A stretch of 64,000 nucleotides of DNA from Thermodesulfobacteriota bacterium (GCA_030583865.1 CP129479.1:1884819-1948818), one strand, 5' to 3'. Positions 6,035 to 15,173 are shown, counted from the stretch's first letter. The notes: generated by a model from the letters alone, not told the origin. Translations and numbers: made by a program.

Positions 6035-9000
6035 CAGCGCACCTCCCTCCAGTAGAGCGGGATGCTCGAACCGCCCTCTTTCACATCGGGCTTTATTATG
6101 GCGCCGCCGGAGCCGATAAGCGCCGAGAACCCGCCCGGGCCGACCGATGTCACGATGCCCGAGGCCATGCCGGGGCCTATCACCTTCGACCTGTCTGTAC
6201 TGTCCTTTACCGGCCCGTTGTCCTCGCCGCCTTCACCGCCGTCCGGGACAGGGTCGTTGTAGGGGTTATAGTTGTAGGCCGCGGCGGCGGTCAGGTAGTC
6301 GACGGCGTAGAGCCTTGAGGTGCCGCTGCTGTCGGTCGAGCATACGCCTGCCGTGGAAGCGGGCTCGTATGTCGTATAGTAGGCTACCTTGCCGAAGACG
6401 GCGGCCCCGGCAAGGGCCTTTTCCCCGCCGTTTTCAAGGTCTATGTACCAGCCGTACACGCCTTCAATGTCCACATAGTCCACGCTGGTGGCGTCCAGGA
6501 GGTCGCCGTCGGTCCTTGCAGTCGTCTGCCCTGCGTCCTTCAGGGCATAGAGCCTGTCGGATACGCCCGTGGATAGCGGGTGCTCGCGGTCGCCCGTTCC
6601 GAAGAAGAGGAGCTCGTAGCCCGGCTCAAGCGCTACCGATGGCTTGTAGAAAATCTTCCTCCCGCCGCCCGCGCTGAATATCTTTTCTCCGTCCCAGGAG
6701 GACGTAAGAGTCGAGCCGAGGCTTAAGCGCCACACGTTCCCGGCAAGGTCGCCCGCGTAGACGGTATCAGCGTAGCCGTTCCCGTTTACGTCAAGCACGG
6801 CCATCTGCGAAGGCATGGACCTCGCCATGCCCGCGTCGTCCGCGCGGGTGTAGCCCCATATCTTCCAGCCGCTACGCGCAAGGCTTATCGAGCCCGGCGT
6901 CGTTATGTCCGCGACCTCTACGACGTACATGCCCCTCCCTGTCGTGGACTCGCCCGCAGGCTCGAGGTCCTCGGCCAGGTTGTCGTATCCGGCGCCTATG
7001 AAGGCCGCGACCTTCCTTTTTACGACCCCGGCGACGTTCACGCGCACCTTTGCGAATACCGGCTCGGACCAGCTCTCCGCAAGCTCGGAGTATTCGGTAT
7101 TCACCCCGGACGGGCTCTCCGTGGAGCTTATCCTCCAGAGATACACAGGCTGGTCCGGGTCTGTCACGTCCAGCGCGTAATAATAGCCCCCCCCCCTACG
7201 CTCCCCGAAGATCACGATGACCCTGTCGCTCCCCGCGTCTATCCTGCCGTCTCCGTTCGCGTCAAAGGTGTATGCCACGGGGGACGAGTCCACGAAATAG
7301 GTGTGGACGGCGGCTGGCATGTGCTTGAGGTTCGGTAGGAGGTCGGGCGGGACAAAGGCCCATCTTTCGCTTCCGTCGCAGTCGCTGAAGGCGTGGAGCA
7401 TGCCGTCGTTCGCCCCGACCAGGACTATCGACTCGTTCGCGCCGCAGTTGCCCTCGTCTACGTACGAGTACCTGTCATACTTCACGACCTGGGGCCTGGA
7501 ATGGAGCACGTCCCCCATTATCCAGTCCCTCTTCTCGTCGGTTACGCCGTTCCCGTCCTCGTCGTAAGAGTCGTATCCGTGCACGTATCCTATGAGCCGG
7601 CCTTTTTCTGTATCGTCCGAGAGCCCGAGCATGGCTGCCGTGACCGCCGCGTTAGAGGCCGAAAAGAGGTTTGTCGGGTCGGTCAGGTCCGCGCTCGAAC
7701 CGGTGTAGGTGTAGATGTTACGGGGGGCGGTCCTGGTAAGGAGGGCCGCCCCGGCGCCGCCGCGCTCCACCTCGCCGCCGTCCGGGGCCGAGCTCCAGAA
7801 CGACACGGCGTTCTCCCTCAGGCTCCCGTCCGAGTTGGTCGCCCTGGCGCCGCTGCTGTCCACCACGTCGCCATCGGCGTCCAGGCCGAATTTCTTGAGG
7901 TTCCCGCTCCAGAAGGCCTTGCCCTTGGGCTTGAAAAAACCCATATATATCCTGTCGCCGGAGTAGGTGCGGTTCTCGGGGCTTACCGGGAGGACGGGCG
8001 CCACGAACGACGTGTTGTCCTCGACTATTATCGAGAGTATCTGCCTCAGGGATTCGCTCAGACCCGCTGTCGAGTCCGCGGAGTAATACTCGCCGCCGCC
8101 GTTATAGGCCGTCTCCCTCAGGAGCTCCTCCGCATACTGCACCCCTGCGAGGCCGAAGCCTATCGTATACGTGACCGCGTACTGCCTGCCGAAGGTCCTC
8201 TCCTGACCCGTATCTGGCAGAAGGTCGGTCTCGTAAATGTATTTGGCGACGTCGTCCAGGTAGTCCGAGCCCTGGGAATCGTAGACCTTATCAGGGTCGC
8301 CCGCCGGCTCGAACCGGTCGCCGTCGCAGTCGCCGTCATTGCAGATGCTCCTCAAGACGGGGCTCCTGTCCTCCGTGGACATGCCGTCGCTTATGAGTAT
8401 TATGTAGTTCTTCTGGCAGCTGTACTCTATGGGGCTCGAATATACGTAGCTCCCGTTGAAGGCCGTCCTCTCGCCCTGGAAATACTTCATTGCCTCGAAC
8501 ATGGTCTCGGCAAGGGGGGTCCAGGTGCTCGGCTCCACGTTGTTTATGGTATTGACGAGCGCGGTCCTGTTGGTGGTAGAGCCCGAGAATATCTCCTCCA
8601 TGTCCTTTACGTAAGCGTCGTATCCATTGTGGCCGTAGCTGTCGCCCACGCCCGCGACGTGTCCGCCGTTCGACTGGTTGAAGAGCATGAGCCCGAACTT
8701 TACTCCCGAGGTGGTGTTGACGAGGCTCGAAAGCACCTCCTGCGCGACCTCCATCTTCGAGCGGTAGCCGCCGCTGGCCGTAAGCCAGTTTACGTAGTTG
8801 CCGAGCGCGAAGCTCCCGGTCGTGTTGGTGCAGGTCCCGTTCGTCCGGAGACGGCCCTGGTAGAGCCCGCTCTCAAGGAGGGCGCTCCTCGCGGAGTTGC
8901 AGCTTATGGAGTTCACGTCGCTTATGTAGTTGACCCACTTTCCCTCTATGGCCCTCCACCTGTACACCCTGTTTGTCTCGCAGGGCTGTCCCTGGCAGCC

Positions 9001-9243
9001 GTCGCCCGGCGGATAGACCGTAGCCGAGTCGTAGGGGCCGCCCGAGACTATCTCATCGTCCATGCTGCCCGAGTTGTCGAGTATGATAAGGACGTTCGGC
9101 TGAATGGTCTCGGTGGACGCGCCGTAGATGACCGTATCGCCCGGGTACTGGTCCAGCGCCGATGAAGCCGGTGCCGCCAGGTGCGAAGAGGCGAGGAACG
9201 CGATGAAGGCGAGGCTAATTTTTAGGGACGATCTTTGCGACAT
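6034..9243 (-). CDS. pilY1: PilY1-like type IV pilus tip protein / adhesin
   Basis: A 1069-residue secreted protein with a signal peptide (ISLAFIAFLASSHLAAPASS). An N-terminal von Willebrand factor A domain starts at NVLIILDNSGSMDDE (about residues 50-64), an intact MIDAS metal site. The C-terminal half carries the PilY1 beta-propeller signatures: VGANDGMLHAF, VFGERRGGGYYYALDVTDP and VLDVNGNGYADTVYAGDLAG, the last being the calcium-binding loop. DANGDGRIDAGSD forms another EF-like loop. PilY1 sits at the pilus tip, affects extension and retraction, and can act as an adhesin and surface sensor. It overlaps pilX upstream by 29 bases and is the largest gene of the minor-pilin operon. Confidence 0.93.
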   Translation of the reverse strand: MSQRSSLKISLAFIAFLASSHLAAPASSALDQYPGDTVIYGASTETIQPNVLIILDNSGSMDDEIVSGGPYDSATVYPPGDGCQGQPCETNRVYRWRAIEGKWVNYISDVNSISCNSARSALLESGLYQGRLRTNGTCTNTTGSFALGNYVNWLTASGGYRSKMEVAQEVLSSLVNTTSGVKFGLMLFNQSNGGHVAGVGDSYGHNGYDAYVKDMEEIFSGSTTNRTALVNTINNVEPSTWTPLAETMFEAMKYFQGERTAFNGSYVYSSPIEYSCQKNYIILISDGMSTEDRSPVLRSICNDGDCDGDRFEPAGDPDKVYDSQGSDYLDDVAKYIYETDLLPDTGQERTFGRQYAVTYTIGFGLAGVQYAEELLRETAYNGGGEYYSADSTAGLSESLRQILSIIVEDNTSFVAPVLPVSPENRTYSGDRIYMGFFKPKGKAFWSGNLKKFGLDADGDVVDSSGARATNSDGSLRENAVSFWSSAPDGGEVERGGAGAALLTRTAPRNIYTYTGSSADLTDPTNLFSASNAAVTAAMLGLSDDTEKGRLIGYVHGYDSYDEDGNGVTDEKRDWIMGDVLHSRPQVVKYDRYSYVDEGNCGANESIVLVGANDGMLHAFSDCDGSERWAFVPPDLLPNLKHMPAAVHTYFVDSSPVAYTFDANGDGRIDAGSDRVIVIFGERRGGGYYYALDVTDPDQPVYLWRISSTESPSGVNTEYSELAESWSEPVFAKVRVNVAGVVKRKVAAFIGAGYDNLAEDLEPAGESTTGRGMYVVEVADITTPGSISLARSGWKIWGYTRADDAGMARSMPSQMAVLDVNGNGYADTVYAGDLAGNVWRLSLGSTLTSSWDGEKIFSAGGGRKIFYKPSVALEPGYELLFFGTGDREHPLSTGVSDRLYALKDAGQTTARTDGDLLDATSVDYVDIEGVYGWYIDLENGGEKALAGAAVFGKVAYYTTYEPASTAGVCSTDSSGTSRLYAVDYLTAAAAYNYNPYNDPVPDGGEGGEDNGPVKDSTDRSKVIGPGMASGIVTSVGPGGFSALIGSGGAIIKPDVKEGGSSIPLYWREVR

Positions 9244-9667
9244 TTACCTCTATCTCCGTTCTTGAGTTGAGAGGGCCGGCGCCTTCCACGTTCACGGCGA
9301 AATAGTTTGCCTCGAACTCGGTCGCGTCCATCCCTGAGCCCCTGGGCGGGTTGCCGCGGGTCAGGTATTCAACCGTACCCGAGGCGTCGCTCGTACCGGA
9401 TTCGAGGCTCACGCCGCCCACGGGTATGGCGACCGACCCCGTGCCTACTGCCGCGTATATGGCCGGGTCGCTCTTGGCGTATTCTACGCCCCTCTCCGCG
9501 GCGTAGAGCGCCTCGTTCATCACCTTGTAGTTCTTTGCGCCGAGCATCTCCGAGCTTGAGGTCGTGAAGACGATCCCTCCCAGCATGCTCATCAAAAAAA
9601 GAGCTATAAGGGCTATGACCAGTGCCATCCCGCTCTCGTTGCCCGCTATCTTCTTCGTCTTCATCAT
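9215..9667 (-). CDS. pilX: PilX-type minor pilin
   Basis: A 150-residue protein starting MMKTKKIAGNESGMALVIAL. As typical of PilX, the type III signal has Gly then Met/Ala-leu-val and lacks the canonical mature Glu5, and the helix continues as FLMSMLGGIVFTTSSSEMLG, followed by NEALYAAERGVEYAKS, a PilX_N hallmark. It forms part of the minor-pilin priming complex with PilV, PilW and PilY1. The start overlaps nothing upstream; pilW ends one base before it. Confidence 0.85.
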   Translation of the reverse strand: MMKTKKIAGNESGMALVIALIALFLMSMLGGIVFTTSSSEMLGAKNYKVMNEALYAAERGVEYAKSDPAIYAAVGTGSVAIPVGGVSLESGTSDASGTVEYLTRGNPPRGSGMDATEFEANYFAVNVEGAGPLNSRTEIEVNVAKIVPKN

Positions 9668-9668
9668 G

Positions 9669-10571
9669 TCACCTGTTCCGTATCCTTGAGATTGCCGCGA
9701 ACTCCCTGGTCTTCGGCGAGCCCGAGAGCGCCGCGGTTTCCACCGTCTCGCCCGATACCGTTATCCGCACGTCGCGGACGGACGAGAGGTCGGCAGGGGC
9801 GGCGGTCTCAGCCGTGCTGCCGTCCAGGACATATCTGAACTGGAGGCCGCCCATGTTGGTTGCAACGATGGAGTCCTCGGACGGCTCGTTGTTCACTATC
9901 CTCATCAGGCAATCGCCTGCGGGACACGGCACGTCCGGGGCGCACGCGGGGGCCGGCCCCATGCAGTACCTCACGGTATTCGGGAAGGTATCGGGCAGGG
10001 ACTGCCCGGTCCTGGCGATAACGAACCCCCTCTTGAACTCCACGGCGCCTCCATCGAACTGCGGACTCAAGGTTATGCTCGGGGCTGCGGCGTTTTTGGA
10101 GACCACCGTATACGCGGTCTCCGCAGGCTGGGCCCGCTCGCCGGGGCTTAATATCCTTACCGAGTCCCCGGCGGCAAAGCCGTCGAGATCGCGCTCGGAC
10201 GAAACCGCGAGCGTGAAGGCGGCCCCTGACAGGATATCGACGGTCAGGTCGGCGTCCACCCTGCAAACGGCCCCGTTAGCGGCGGCGGTATTTATCGTAA
10301 TGAGGTCGCTCGCCGCAGGGCCTGCCCCGTCCATTGCCGATTCGATGGGGTCCTGCCCGTCCGGCACCATGAGCCCGGCCATCCTCAGGTCCTTGAGCAT
10401 GCTTTGGACCGCGAGCCTCAGGTTCTGCTGCACGTCAGCGACGTCCGTCTCGATATAGGCGACCTTGCGCTGGGTATTGTAGACCGAGAATATCGCAGCA
10501 GTGACCAGCCCGAGGATGCCCATTGCTATGATGAGCTCTACGAGCGTAAAGCCTTTGTCGTCCGTTCTCAT
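9669..10571 (-). CDS. pilW: PilW-type minor pilin
   Basis: A 300-residue prepilin: MRTDDKGFTLVELIIAMGIL carries the prepilin-peptidase cleavage site (G-F, Glu5), and the helix leads into NTQRKVAYIETDVADVQQNL and LRLAVQSMLKDLRMAGL, the normal PilW pattern. The large C-terminal region is beta-rich with two pairs of Cys (CMGPAPACAPDVPCPAGDC), likely disulfide-bonded. It is read between pilV and pilX. Confidence 0.88.
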   Translation of the reverse strand: MRTDDKGFTLVELIIAMGILGLVTAAIFSVYNTQRKVAYIETDVADVQQNLRLAVQSMLKDLRMAGLMVPDGQDPIESAMDGAGPAASDLITINTAAANGAVCRVDADLTVDILSGAAFTLAVSSERDLDGFAAGDSVRILSPGERAQPAETAYTVVSKNAAAPSITLSPQFDGGAVEFKRGFVIARTGQSLPDTFPNTVRYCMGPAPACAPDVPCPAGDCLMRIVNNEPSEDSIVATNMGGLQFRYVLDGSTAETAAPADLSSVRDVRITVSGETVETAALSGSPKTREFAAISRIRNR

Positions 10572-10584
10572 CCCTTGCCCCGCC

Positions 10585-10989
10585 TCATAGCACGCTCTTA
10601 AGCGATGAATACCTCGCCATGCGTCCGCTGCTTGTCACCACCACCTCTATGCTCGCAACCCCGGCGACCGGGGAGTTGGGAGCTACCGAGTAGACTGCAG
10701 AATACCTCCTGCCCTGCACTACAAGGCTTATTTCGGCAGAGGACGGGTCAAGGTCGTAGACCGCGTTCGCGATGCTGGACGAGAAGACCGGGTCTGAGCC
10801 GTCCCTCGACATCAACTCCTCGAGCACCGAAACAGCGACCGAGCTCTCGGCGGCCACCATGTGCGCGAACCGTCCTGACTTTATTCCAGTCGTCATCATC
10901 GTGGCAACGCCCAGTATGCCGACCGAAAGTATCGACATGGCGATGAGCAGCTCAAGAAGCGTATAACCTTTATCGCCGCATTTGCCCAT
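10585..10989 (-). CDS. pilV: PilV-type minor pilin
   Basis: Starting at ATG 10989 (preceded by GGGGGA as ribosome site) the 134-residue protein begins MGKCGDKGYTLLELLIAMSI, an ideal prepilin leader with G-Y cleavage and Glu5, then LSVGILGVATMMTTGIKSG. A longer open frame upstream contains the promoter and is not coding. It is the first gene of the minor-pilin operon and lies 38 bases downstream of a sigma-54-type promoter. Confidence 0.87.
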   Translation of the reverse strand: MGKCGDKGYTLLELLIAMSILSVGILGVATMMTTGIKSGRFAHMVAAESSVAVSVLEELMSRDGSDPVFSSSIANAVYDLDPSSAEISLVVQGRRYSAVYSVAPNSPVAGVASIEVVVTSSGRMARYSSLKSVL

Positions 10990-11025
10990 AGGTCCCCCGT
11001 AATTTAGAGTGTCGTGAGGAATAAT

Positions 11026-11041
11026 CGCAATACCCATGCCA
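11026..11041 (-). promoter_or_regulatory. Sigma-54 (-24/-12) promoter of the minor-pilin operon
   Basis: On the minus strand the site reads TGGCATGGGTATTGCG, matching TGGCAY-N5-TTGC with the invariant GG and GC spaced by 10 bases. It lies about 38 bases before the pilV ATG. A sigma-54 activator gene ends 170 bases upstream. Confidence 0.75.
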
Positions 11042-11111
11042 TGCCCATAGACGCGGCTAACCACTTGTTTCTGCTATTTAATTTTTCTTGGGCTGGATTT
11101 CGAAGCTGCGA

Positions 11112-11208
11112 TTGGTGTGCGGTTTTGGCACACCCGTATGATGTGCCTTTGTGACTTTAATCACTAAATATGTGGAATTATTTGAAATTCGTTGGTGTGC
11201 GCTTTTGG
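11112..11208. promoter_or_regulatory. Paired direct repeats, candidate upstream activator sites
   Basis: TTGGTGTGCGGTTTTGG (11112-11128) recurs as TTGGTGTGCGCTTTTGG (11192-11208), one mismatch, exactly 80 bases apart (about 8 helical turns on the same DNA face). The first overlaps an inverted repeat (GGTGTGC ... GCACACC). They lie about 70-170 bases upstream of the sigma-54 promoter, the usual distance for enhancer-binding proteins. Confidence 0.6.
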
Positions 11209-11212
11209 ACGG

Positions 11213-12520
11213 TCAATCCACAGAGTACTTTTCGAGCTTCCTTAGAAGCGCCCTTCTGCTAATCCCTAATGCCTTTGCAGCCTTTGTCCTGTTCCCCCCG
11301 AATTCGTCGAGGACGGCAGTTATGTGCCCTTTTATGACGTCTTCGAGCTTTTTCGGGAACGGCCCGGCACTGCTGGCCCCTGGCAAGGACTCTATTATTT
11401 CCGCGCCGAGGTGCTCTATCTTTACGAATGGCTCGCTGGCGAGTATGGCCGCGTGCTCGATAACATTTTCGAGCTCCCTGATGTTGCCGGGCCAGTCGTA
11501 GGCCATGAGCGCCGCCTGTGCGGGCCGCGACACGCCCGCAACCTCTTTTCCGGTCTTTTTGCGGAAATTATCGAGTATGTGCCTTGCGAGGAGCGGTATA
11601 TCGTCCTTCCGCTCCCGCAGAGGCGGCACATGTACCGAAAGCGGCGTAAGCCTGAAATACAGGTCCTCCCTGAACCTGCCCTCGGCTACTTCCTTTTTCA
11701 GGTCCTTGTTGGTCGCGGCGATCACCCTGCACGAGGTCTTGAGGGGCTTTGCGCTACCGAGCTTCCTGAACTCGCCGTTCTGAAGCACCCTCAAAAGGTG
11801 CGGCTGGAACGAAAGCGGCAAGTCTCCTATCTCGTCGAGGAAGACTACACCTTCGCCAGCGGTCTCGAATACGCCCGTCTTGTCGGAATTGGCGCCCGTG
11901 AAGGCGCCCTTTACATGGCCAAAAAACTCGGATTCCACGAGGCTCTCGACGAGGCCGCCGCAATTGCAGGCCACGAAAGGCTGACCGGAAAGGGGGCTCA
12001 GCGAGTGCAGCGCCTTGGCAACGGCCTCCTTGCCCGTGCCGGTCTCCCCGGTAACGGTCACCGTCTTGTAATACGGGGCTATCTTTCTCAGGAACCTGAA
12101 TAGCTCGAGCATTCGGGGGTTCCTGGCGACGATGCCGGCATAGGTGTATTTCTCGACGAGGAGCCTCTCCAACTCGTCGGTTTCGCTCATCAGGTTTACG
12201 TGCGCGACGACCGACTCGACTGCCGCCCTGAACCTCTCCCTGTCTATGGGCCGGGTAAAACAGGCCGTCGCGCCCATCTTCAAATGACCGATGGCGTCCG
12301 CGCACCTTTCCCCGACCACGAATATCTCGGCCCTCGGGTCGGCTGCCGTTATCGATGGAATAAGCTTTACCGACTCTTCAAGGATTATGAGATGGTAGGA
12401 GCCGCTGAGGGCCTTCAGCACAAGCTCTTCTTTTTTACAGGTCTTCTCGACGGAATGCCCGGAAAGCAAATCCCGGATATCCGACGCAGTACCTTCTCCG
12501 TACAATAGTACCTTGAGCAT
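11213..12520 (-). CDS. NtrC/PilR-like sigma-54 activator with a degenerate receiver domain
   Basis: The start is set at ATG 12520 (AGGAAAGAG ribosome site), giving 435 residues. Residues 1-115 form a receiver-like domain, but the phospho-acceptor region reads LIILEESVKLI (Glu where Asp is expected), the N-terminal acidic pair is missing and the conserved Lys is Arg (FTRPID). An AAA+ domain follows with Walker A GETGTGKE, the sigma-54 contact loop GAFTGA, Walker B VVFLDEIGD and the arginine-finger region FREDLYFRL. A Fis-type helix-turn-helix ends the protein (NRTKAAKALGISRRALLRKL). It should activate the sigma-54 promoter of the adjacent minor-pilin operon, probably without normal aspartate phosphorylation. 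Confidence 0.9.
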   Translation of the reverse strand: MLKVLLYGEGTASDIRDLLSGHSVEKTCKKEELVLKALSGSYHLIILEESVKLIPSITAADPRAEIFVVGERCADAIGHLKMGATACFTRPIDRERFRAAVESVVAHVNLMSETDELERLLVEKYTYAGIVARNPRMLELFRFLRKIAPYYKTVTVTGETGTGKEAVAKALHSLSPLSGQPFVACNCGGLVESLVESEFFGHVKGAFTGANSDKTGVFETAGEGVVFLDEIGDLPLSFQPHLLRVLQNGEFRKLGSAKPLKTSCRVIAATNKDLKKEVAEGRFREDLYFRLTPLSVHVPPLRERKDDIPLLARHILDNFRKKTGKEVAGVSRPAQAALMAYDWPGNIRELENVIEHAAILASEPFVKIEHLGAEIIESLPGASSAGPFPKKLEDVIKGHITAVLDEFGGNRTKAAKALGISRRALLRKLEKYSVD

Positions 12521-12814
12521 CTCTCTTTCCTGAGTGGCTATTTCCTGATATCCTTGTTTTCCTGTTTTATACCATTTGCGCTTGAAGAAAGGCCAAAAAA
12601 AAACCGCGATTCGCCATTCCCCTTCCGGCACATAGACCCTGTTGCCGTCGGCCAGCCTGCAAACGGAAGATAAAGCAGCCTCTACCTGTCCAGCCTCTGA
12701 AGGCATAGAGAGTCCACCAGGACTGACTGACCGATTAGCCTCGGCTCCCACTGTTCGTGAAGTCTAACTCGATTGCGTACTCATAACTAAGACCACGTGC
12801 GCTTTGTCTTCGAA
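12521..12814. other. Intergenic region upstream of the sigma-54 activator
   Basis: The frame of the activator stays open upstream of 12520 but lacks family similarity there. No gene or clear promoter was recognised. Confidence 0.4.
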
Positions 12815-12996
12815 TTAGAACTCGCTCGATATGGGTTTCCCGTCCACGCCGTTGCACTCCAGCGCTCCCGTAGGGTCGACTAATGGCCCTTGCTGATCAC
12901 CTCGCCCTTCATCACCGTCGTGTCGCCGCCCGCCTTCTTGAGCATTCTGAAGAGCCCCCTGACCCCGGCGAGGTCCATTTTGACGTTTATATCCAT
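12815..12996 (-). pseudogene. Possible frameshifted small gene
   Basis: From ATG 12996 one frame reads MDINVKMDLAGVRGLFRMLK and continues to EVISKGH before a TAG at 12880. The neighbouring frame then continues sensibly as LVDPTGALECNGVDGKPISS to a stop at 12815. Adding one base near 12884 would join them into a protein of about 60 residues. The family is unknown; either a broken gene or coincidence. Confidence 0.3.
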
Positions 12997-13231
12997 ACTT
13001 GATATATCCAAACCCTGTTTGATATCTCATATCGTGGAATGATGGTTGGGCTGCCCGCCCCGATAACGGTTATTCCTACCCGCCATGCGGCAGAATGGGA
13101 GTGAGGGCCCTAATGGAGCGCGCTGAATAGCGCGCTTTCATCATTTCGGCCTGGTCCATATGAGCCTTACGACCCGCTGCTTATTTAGATAATTCATGTC
13201 CGTTGTCGGAACCATGCCGCCTCCTTTAGCC
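12997..13231. other. Region before the trailer end of the CRISPR array
   Basis: No gene recognised. It contains a short hairpin (AGCGCGCTGAATAGCGCGCT near 13117) and lies next to the oldest (leader-distal) end of the array. Confidence 0.35.
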
Positions 13232-14481
13232 CGGTTCATCCCCACGCCCGTGGGGAACACACAAACCCCGCGCCCGCGCCGATTGCCGCGCTCGGTTCAT
13301 CCCCACGCCCGTGGGGAACACAGCTCGTCATACCCGGCCCACAGCTCGACCTGCGGTTCATCCCCACGCCCGTGGGGAACACTTTACCCGGATTTCCTGC
13401 ACCGCGAAGTCGAACGGTTCATCCCCACGCCCGTGGGGAACACGGGACGTAATAGTGGACTATGTAGGCGTTCAGCGGTTCATCCCCACGCCCGTGGGGA
13501 ACACGAGGATATATCCGCATACATATTGAACAGAGTCGGTTCATCCCCACGCCCGTGGGGAACACGCATAGTGACCCGTGAGGTCTATTTGAGCGACCGG
13601 TTCATCCCCACGCCCGTGGGGAACACCAAAAGTGTAGACCCGCCGACCCTCGGGTTGACGGTTCATCCCCACGCCCGTGGGGAACACGAAGACGTTCCGC
13701 CGGTGAAATACTATGTCCTCGGTTCATCCCCACGCCCGTGGGGAACACTCGTAGAAGGGTATGTATTCGAGCACCCTGTCGAGGTTCATCCCCACGCCCG
13801 TGGGGAACACTAGAAATCATCACGAGTGGCCCTAAACCACATCGGTTCATCCCCACGCCCGTGGGGAACACCCCGGTGATGCTCGTCGAACTTTTTTTTC
13901 GTGCGGTTCATCCCCACGCCCGTGGGGAACACATGTAACCATGCTCCGGAAAGAAACGTTTGAACGGTTCATCCCCACGCCCGTGGGGAACACCATGGCG
14001 GGCTTCTATCTCAACCTCGTCCTTACGGTTCATCCCCACGCCCGTGGGGAACACGCCCTGCACGCGCTGGAGGGCTTTTAAAAAGACGGTTCATCCCCAC
14101 GCCCGTGGGGAACACTTGCCCGTCTCCGTTTCCGGCTGCTCGTGATGCGGTTCATCCCCACGCCCGTGGGGAACACTCTCGGTGCAAACACCATTGCATA
14201 TCAGCCTGCGGTTCATCCCCACGCCCGTGGGGAACACTCTCGGTGCAAACACCATTGCATATCAGCCTGCGGTTCATCCCCACGCCCGTGGGGAACACAC
14301 AAGCACCAGAAGTGGGAATATTTTTTCCTGCGGTTCATCCCCACGCCCGTGGGGAACACTTTTTCAGTGCATGAAGCACCTCCGTTCTAGCCGGTTCATC
14401 CCCACGCCCGTGGGGAACACCCAAAGAGCCGCCCGATGAACTCTATCATCTCCGGTTCATCCCCACGCCCGTGGGGAACAC
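13232..14481 (-). CRISPR. CRISPR array, 21 repeats, type I-E-like repeat
   Basis: A 29-base repeat (minus-strand form GTGTTCCCCACGGGCGTGG + GGATGAACCG) occurs 21 times with 20 spacers of 32 bases (one of 33). The repeat ends with the GGGGATAAACCG-like tail typical of type I-E and folds into a perfect hairpin (CCCCACG/CGTGGGG). Repeats begin at 13232, 13293, 13354 and so on every 61 bases; the repeat at 13782 has a changed first base. Spacers 14177-14208 and 14238-14269 are identical. The repeat orientation puts the leader at the high-coordinate end and transcription on the minus strand. No cas gene is present within this window. Confidence 0.97.
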
Positions 14482-14590
14482 ATTGGAATGAGTTACTCCT
14501 CTCAAAAGGGCTCCTGATACCGCAGAGATATCGAATTCGATTTTTATTTCTTATAAGATTCAGTCTCTGAGTCAACAATGGTCTCACAAT
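14482..14590 (-). promoter_or_regulatory. Predicted CRISPR leader
   Basis: AT-rich sequence directly next to the last repeat at the end where a type I-E leader should be (for example AAGAAATAAAAATCGAATTC on the minus strand). It would hold the array promoter and the adaptation signals. Confidence 0.5.
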
Positions 14591-14667
14591 GGCCCAATCT
14601 CCTCAACCTGTACCAATAGACCGGTCGAGGAGATATTGGACGGGTTGTTTCAGCTTCAGGAGGATGA

Positions 14668-15059
14668 CTACCTTTTAATCAGGACCGCTGTACCGGTATA
14701 GGTCACCTTGGAGACCATCCACTGGGAGCCCTGCTGCTGATAGCTCCCGGTACTCATCTTAAGGTCGACGACCCCGTTTGCTCCGAGCTCAAGGGCACGG
14801 TTCATAAGATTATAGAGGGCTTCTTTCTCCGCCAGCTTGAATTCCTCCCCGAATGAAGCGGCCGTGTCCGATACCCCGCTGACGACACCTATGATATCGA
14901 GCTCCTTGCCAGGGATGGCGCTTGAGGTGACTACAAGAATCTTCTCCCCCAGTTCCTTGCACTTCTTCTCCGTATCTGCCAGCTTGGCAGTGGCTCTTAG
15001 TCTTGCTGCAATGATCAATATACTACAATCACAGCTCCGATTAAAATTATTGTAAGCAT
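14668..15059 (-). pseudogene. YbjQ-family protein with an N-terminal membrane helix, apparent frameshift
   Basis: A good ribosome site (AAGGAG) precedes ATG 15059, which reads MLTIILIGAVIVVY, a membrane helix, and then hits TGA. The next frame continues at once as LIIAARLRATAKLADTEKK and runs to 14668 with a clear YbjQ-type domain: ILVVTSSAIPGKELDIIGVV ... AEKEALYNLMNRALELGANG and VVDLKMSTG. A one-base change near 15018 would restore a membrane-anchored protein of about 130 residues. Either the gene is broken, or the assembly has an error, or translation restarts at the TTG at 15018. YbjQ proteins form pentameric beta-barrels of unknown role. Confidence 0.65.
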
Positions 15060-15173
15060 TTTTTCTATTCTCCTTTTTCTGAAAACTTAATCAGTCATTT
15101 ACAGACAAGACAGGTTCTTCCTATCCACCTCATGTCGCCATGCTTCAATTTGAGGTACTTCCAATAACTCTGG

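Noticed and set aside
7393-9165. A 590-codon open frame on the plus strand opposite pilY1
   Set aside because: It is the antisense shadow of a GC-rich real gene; it has no ribosome site, no family and unbalanced composition.
10990-11064. Longer N-terminus for PilV from the upstream ATG
   Set aside because: It would translate through the sigma-54 promoter and place residues before the prepilin leader; the ATG at 10989 has a ribosome site.
12521-12751. Extra 77 codons at the start of the sigma-54 activator
   Set aside because: The receiver-like domain begins at the ATG at 12520, which has a good ribosome site; the upstream part matches nothing.
13196-13938. Open frames across the CRISPR array, for example [18 protein letters not shown] repeats
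   Set aside because: These are translations of the repeat, a well-known false protein family; the DNA is a CRISPR array.
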